From Panaeolus papilionaceus (taxonomy: Eukaryota > Basidiomycota > Agaricomycetes > Agaricales), in contig JADNRZ010000020.1 in the NCBI GenBank assembly GCA_015501605.1, positions 186,001 to 250,000 of the forward strand: DNA of 64,000 bases. Reading direction: 5' to 3'. The notes beneath the pieces were generated by a model, which saw only the letters and a program-made list of their open reading frames with translations, was not told the origin of the DNA and did no database searches. Positions 61,001 to 64,000 of this stretch are shown piece after piece. The position numbers were made by a program, and so were the translations under genes. Numbering within the stretch: position 1 is the first letter of the stretch; every line of letters starts with the position of its first letter.

Positions 61001-62739
61001 TCGGAGTGAATGCGGAAAAGGACACGTGGGTGTTCAATGTTGGAGACTTTGGGGATGGGGGCGCGAGTTTGCTTTCCTTCGAGACAAGGAATACAGGTGT
61101 TGAGGGAGGAGGAGTCATCCTCAGAGATCTCCATGCCATTGACCATGTTCTTGCGATGAAGTTTGCGCACAGAATCAGGCATGATATGGCCAAGACGACG
61201 ATGCCAGAGAGAGATGGAGGCTTTGGACGATTTCTGCTTCGGAATTGAAGCCAGAAGAGCCTCTTCGTAATCGTCATCATTGCTGGAGTCAGGGAGGTGA
61301 TCTGAAGGAGTTGCTGGAGCGCAGTAGTAGGCGACTTCTGGGAGAATCACTGTACAGTTCACTACATGGAGCTTGCCTAAGCAAGTGGTGGAACCATGAA
61401 CCTCATTGGTTTTGGCATTGAAGATCGTGCCTTTACCCTTAACGAAGGTAACTCCAAGGCCACGATCATTGAGACCATCAACCGAGATGAGGTTTCCGTT
61501 GAGATCAGGTATGTGATGGACGTTGTTGAAGATCACTGTGGTGAAGGATCCATCAGCGTGATGAAGCTTCATCTGGACACGGCCAATTCCAGTCGCCTTG
61601 ATGTAGGACTCATCTCCAAGATAGACACGTACAGGAGAAGCGAGAGGAGTGTATGACATGAACCAATCACGATTTGAGGTCATGTGGGCTGTAGCTCCAG
61701 AGTCGAGAATCCACGATTTGGTGAGTGAGGAGCGACTTTCAGTAGCAGCGGCACGAGACATGAAGAGGTGAATGACACCAGGTTCCGAATCGGCATCGGA
61801 CCTTGGAGACGGGTCAAGTGTGGCGATTTTGGCTGAATGAGAGGTCGAAGCATTTCCGTTATCCTTCTTCTCCGAAGAGGATGGTGCTGGAGTGGCTTCC
61901 GATGTCTTCTCCTTCACCTTGAGTTCGGCCTTTAGTTTCCGACACTCAGACTTGATGTGGCCCTTCTTCTTGCAGTGGTGACACTTTACGTCCTTCTTCT
62001 CCTTGTCCTTCTTCCCACCCACAGACTTTCCACCAGGATAACTGGAAGAAGATCTTTGGGATGATCGCGTAAAGAGAGCGATTTGGGATTCCTGTTTGCG
62101 AGCCTTCTCAGCAGTGAGGATCTGATCAATGACATGATCGGATGTGAGTTTATCCTCTGGTTGCATGATGAGCAACTCTCGAAGAGTGTCGTAGGCAGAA
62201 GGGAGTTGGAGAATGAGAGCAGCTGCGATGGCCTTATCCGGGAGAGCAACACTAAGGGTCGATAGGATGTGAGCCTTATGGCGAATGGTGTTGAGCTGCT
62301 GCTCGAGTGACTCGTCTTCGGTGAGGGTGCCTCGGAAGATCTCCATGATGAGGTAGGCAATGGTGAACTTCCCTTTCCCTTCGTAGCGATGTTGGAGCTG
62401 GTCCCAGATTTCGAAAGCCATAGTGAGGTGAAAAACACCAGCGAGGGGCTCGTCCTTCAATGTGAGGGTAATCTGGGCTCGTGCTTCCTTATCCTGTAGC
62501 TGCCATCGCTCTAGCAAGTCCTGATATGTAGCCTTCTTGGTACTGTCTGCCGAACTGTCTAGTGGGGTTGGTTTGAGGTCTAACCCACTAACCACATTCC
62601 AGAGTCCTCGTATATCCAAGACCATCTGTACTCGGAATTTCCAAGTCTGGTAATTCGAGCCATCATCTTCCAAAGATGGGATGTCGAATAAGCGGTTAGA
62701 TGCACCAGGAATAGATTTCGAGGATGAAGAGGTTGCCAT
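58096..62739 (-). CDS. Ty1/copia Gag-Pol polyprotein, inactivated
   Basis: One frame of about 1,546 residues interrupted by a TGA at 59134-59136 (codon 1202). In order: Gag, CCHC zinc knuckle (C253, C256, H261, C266), protease DSGA (346-349), integrase HHCC (H513, H518, C549, C552), integrase core D580 and E679, reverse transcriptase, YVDD (codons for it near 59055-59066) and RNase H with a terminal host-like motif TKALAREKF. Gene order protease-integrase-RT-RNase H is diagnostic of copia. Besides the stop, the RT Asp expected in the VDVK-type motif is Asn1139 (VNFKSAF), and the second integrase Asp is Asn643 (RNNGGGEY). The copy is therefore inactive. The frame ends 7 bp from the LTR. Confidence 0.93.
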
Positions 62740-62904
62740 AGTTGGTAATTAGAGTTAGAGTTTGACAGTGTGAGAGCGAAGCAGTGATGAGGTGGCAGTG
62801 GAATGAATGGAATTGTGAAGGAATGGAGCAAGAGCGGGGATGAGGGAAATGTGAGCCAATGAGGAGACCAGGAGAGTATAGCCAGTGAGATGAATTAGAC
62901 GCGG

Positions 62905-62919
62905 GTGGGGCCCATAACC
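62905..62919 (-). other. Copia primer-binding site, initiator-tRNA anticodon-arm type
   Basis: Directly inside the 5' LTR (minus strand) lies AGGTTATGGGCCCC. This is complementary, with one wobble, to the anticodon arm of initiator tRNA-Met (CAU loop), not to a tRNA 3' end. Such half-tRNA priming is known for copia and Ty5. Confidence 0.55.
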
Positions 62920-63259
62920 TTTTGTCAGGTATAGAGGTCACGAGAGGGAGCTGTAGGAGACAAACTCAGTACATAGAATATGGACTAAATATATTATGGT
63001 ATACCTGTAGGAGACAAACTACAGGATAGAGTAAGTAAAGGAATACTAGATAACGAGTGTAATACATGGCTCACCTCAGTACATAGAATATGTACTGAGG
63101 AAAGACCAGTGTGCGCGCAGAGCTAAACTATGAGGGAGCGAAACGGAGGTCACATGACTACGGCTGTGAAACGGAGGTCATGTGATAAGGAGGCGAGATG
63201 AAAAGGAATGAATCTAATCTAATAGTCTGTGAAAATGTTCTAATAAAATAATTACAACA
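62920..63259 (-). repeat. Copia LTR (5' LTR in element orientation)
   Basis: 340 bp, partner of 57749-58088. Low divergence indicates a recent insertion. Transcription of the element runs leftwards from here. Confidence 0.9.
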
Positions 63260-63410
63260 GAATTGCCTGATAGTCAATGCTCTTAGAGAGTTCCTGCCCA
63301 AACTCCATTCCAGGTTCAACATCACCTCCACAGCACCTCCACGACTGACAAGTCTGAAATTGGGATTGAAACGCACAAAGTTTGAAACGCACTACAAAAG
63401 GGATATTCGT
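63260..63410 (+). pseudogene. F-box pseudogene, 3' part after copia
   Basis: It begins with the second GAATT. Joined in frame to the left part it continues from VPRLN into CLIVNALREFLPKL and PPRLTSLKLGLKRT, then stops near 63415. The clean continuation across the element shows where it inserted. Confidence 0.7.
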
Positions 63411-63479
63411 CGCTGATGAGCTCCAAACCCACATCCCTCCGAATTTCGCATTTTCGGTATTTTACCGTTCCTCCTTCAT

Positions 63480-63950
63480 TCCCTGACTGCACGGTGCCTT
63501 CCCTATTCGTTTATTTTGTTTATTTTTCATTCTATTTTCGATTCCTTGAAATGCTTCGGCACTAGTTTCCTTAAATCCTTTCATTTTCTTTTCTTTTCGT
63601 TCATATTACCCTTTTAGTTTACGTGCGTAGCACCACTGCACCTCATGTACTTTATTTACTGTACACTATTTCCACCACAGAATAGACATGTTTTTCGCCT
63701 CAGTTTCGCCCCAGTTCGTCGCCATCGTCCCTCGTTGTCTTCGTATTTCGTATTTCATCTCGTTTTCGTTCATATTTCGTCGTTCCACGTGCATTCGGCA
63801 CCACCCTTCCTCTCGTTTTCCCACATTTCCCTTAACACTCGCAGACCCCACGACCTTGCAACGTCGTGTTTACTCATCCATCGCCACACCACTCTCCTTA
63901 TCATCCCACATTATATTATATTTTATATCATTTCATATCTAGACTTACCG
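63480..63950 (+). repeat. TC-rich dispersed repeat, copy c
   Basis: TC-rich stretch with ttcgtatttcgtatttc-type runs, a gtgcattcggcac block and a ccccacgac block. It is related to 50690-50830 (same strand) and 29500-30060 (opposite strand). No coding capacity is recognised. It reaches close to the window end, so its right border is not seen. Confidence 0.5.
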
Positions 63951-64000
63951 TAATGCGCACATCATCGCTTCACAGGACAGCTAATTCCTGCAGAGGAACT

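Overview
The window reads as nuclear DNA of an agaricomycete (mushroom-forming basidiomycete). The genes are split by many 50-70 bp GT-AG introns. The families present are typical of that group: F-box proteins, a fruit-body lectin of the Agaricus bisporus lectin type, Hce2/Ecp2-like small secreted proteins, GPI-anchored secreted proteins, degenerate HNH-like proteins, a compact P-loop GTPase and a Ty1/copia retrotransposon. All splice models were assembled by hand. For every intact multi-exon model the exon lengths sum to a multiple of three.

Layout. 0.7-6.4 kb: two tandem F-box paralogs (-). 8.7-9.7 kb: an unrecognised 290-residue protein (-). 11.6-17.2 kb: two paralogous GPI-anchored secreted proteins (-), the second divergent from an HMG-box gene (+, 17.5-18.1 kb). 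19.1-31.3 kb: an accessory block of about three duplicated modules. Module 1 holds a head-to-head pair of Hce2 genes whose upstream regions are mirror images. Modules 2 and 3 each keep the minus-strand gene, while the plus-strand partner is reduced to a promoter fused to a few codons of the 3' end. A 1.3 kb element with terminal inverted repeats sits in module 2. 31.3-32.9 kb: a third GPI-family gene (+), whose upstream region is also duplicated inside module 1 without a gene. 33.9-42.3 kb: a four-span membrane protein, a P-loop GTPase, a P/Q/Y-rich protein and two tandem membrane-protein paralogs. 44.3-47.4 kb: a large low-complexity protein with a frame break. 49.5-52.3 kb: tandem HNH-like paralogs. 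52.8-55 kb: a broken fourth GPI-family copy, a long inverted repeat and a Tc1/mariner-like MITE. 56.4 kb: the lectin. 57.3-63.4 kb: an F-box pseudogene split by a copia element with 340 bp LTRs and a GAATT target duplication.

The most striking feature is the 12 kb Hce2 block. Palindromic gene pairs were duplicated as units, then lost one arm twice by different deletions. One surviving copy has also lost exactly its pro-segment. Secreted-protein genes (Hce2, GPI family, lectin) make up a large share of the window and suggest an interaction-oriented accessory region. That functional reading is inference. No rRNA, convincing tRNA or CRISPR was found.
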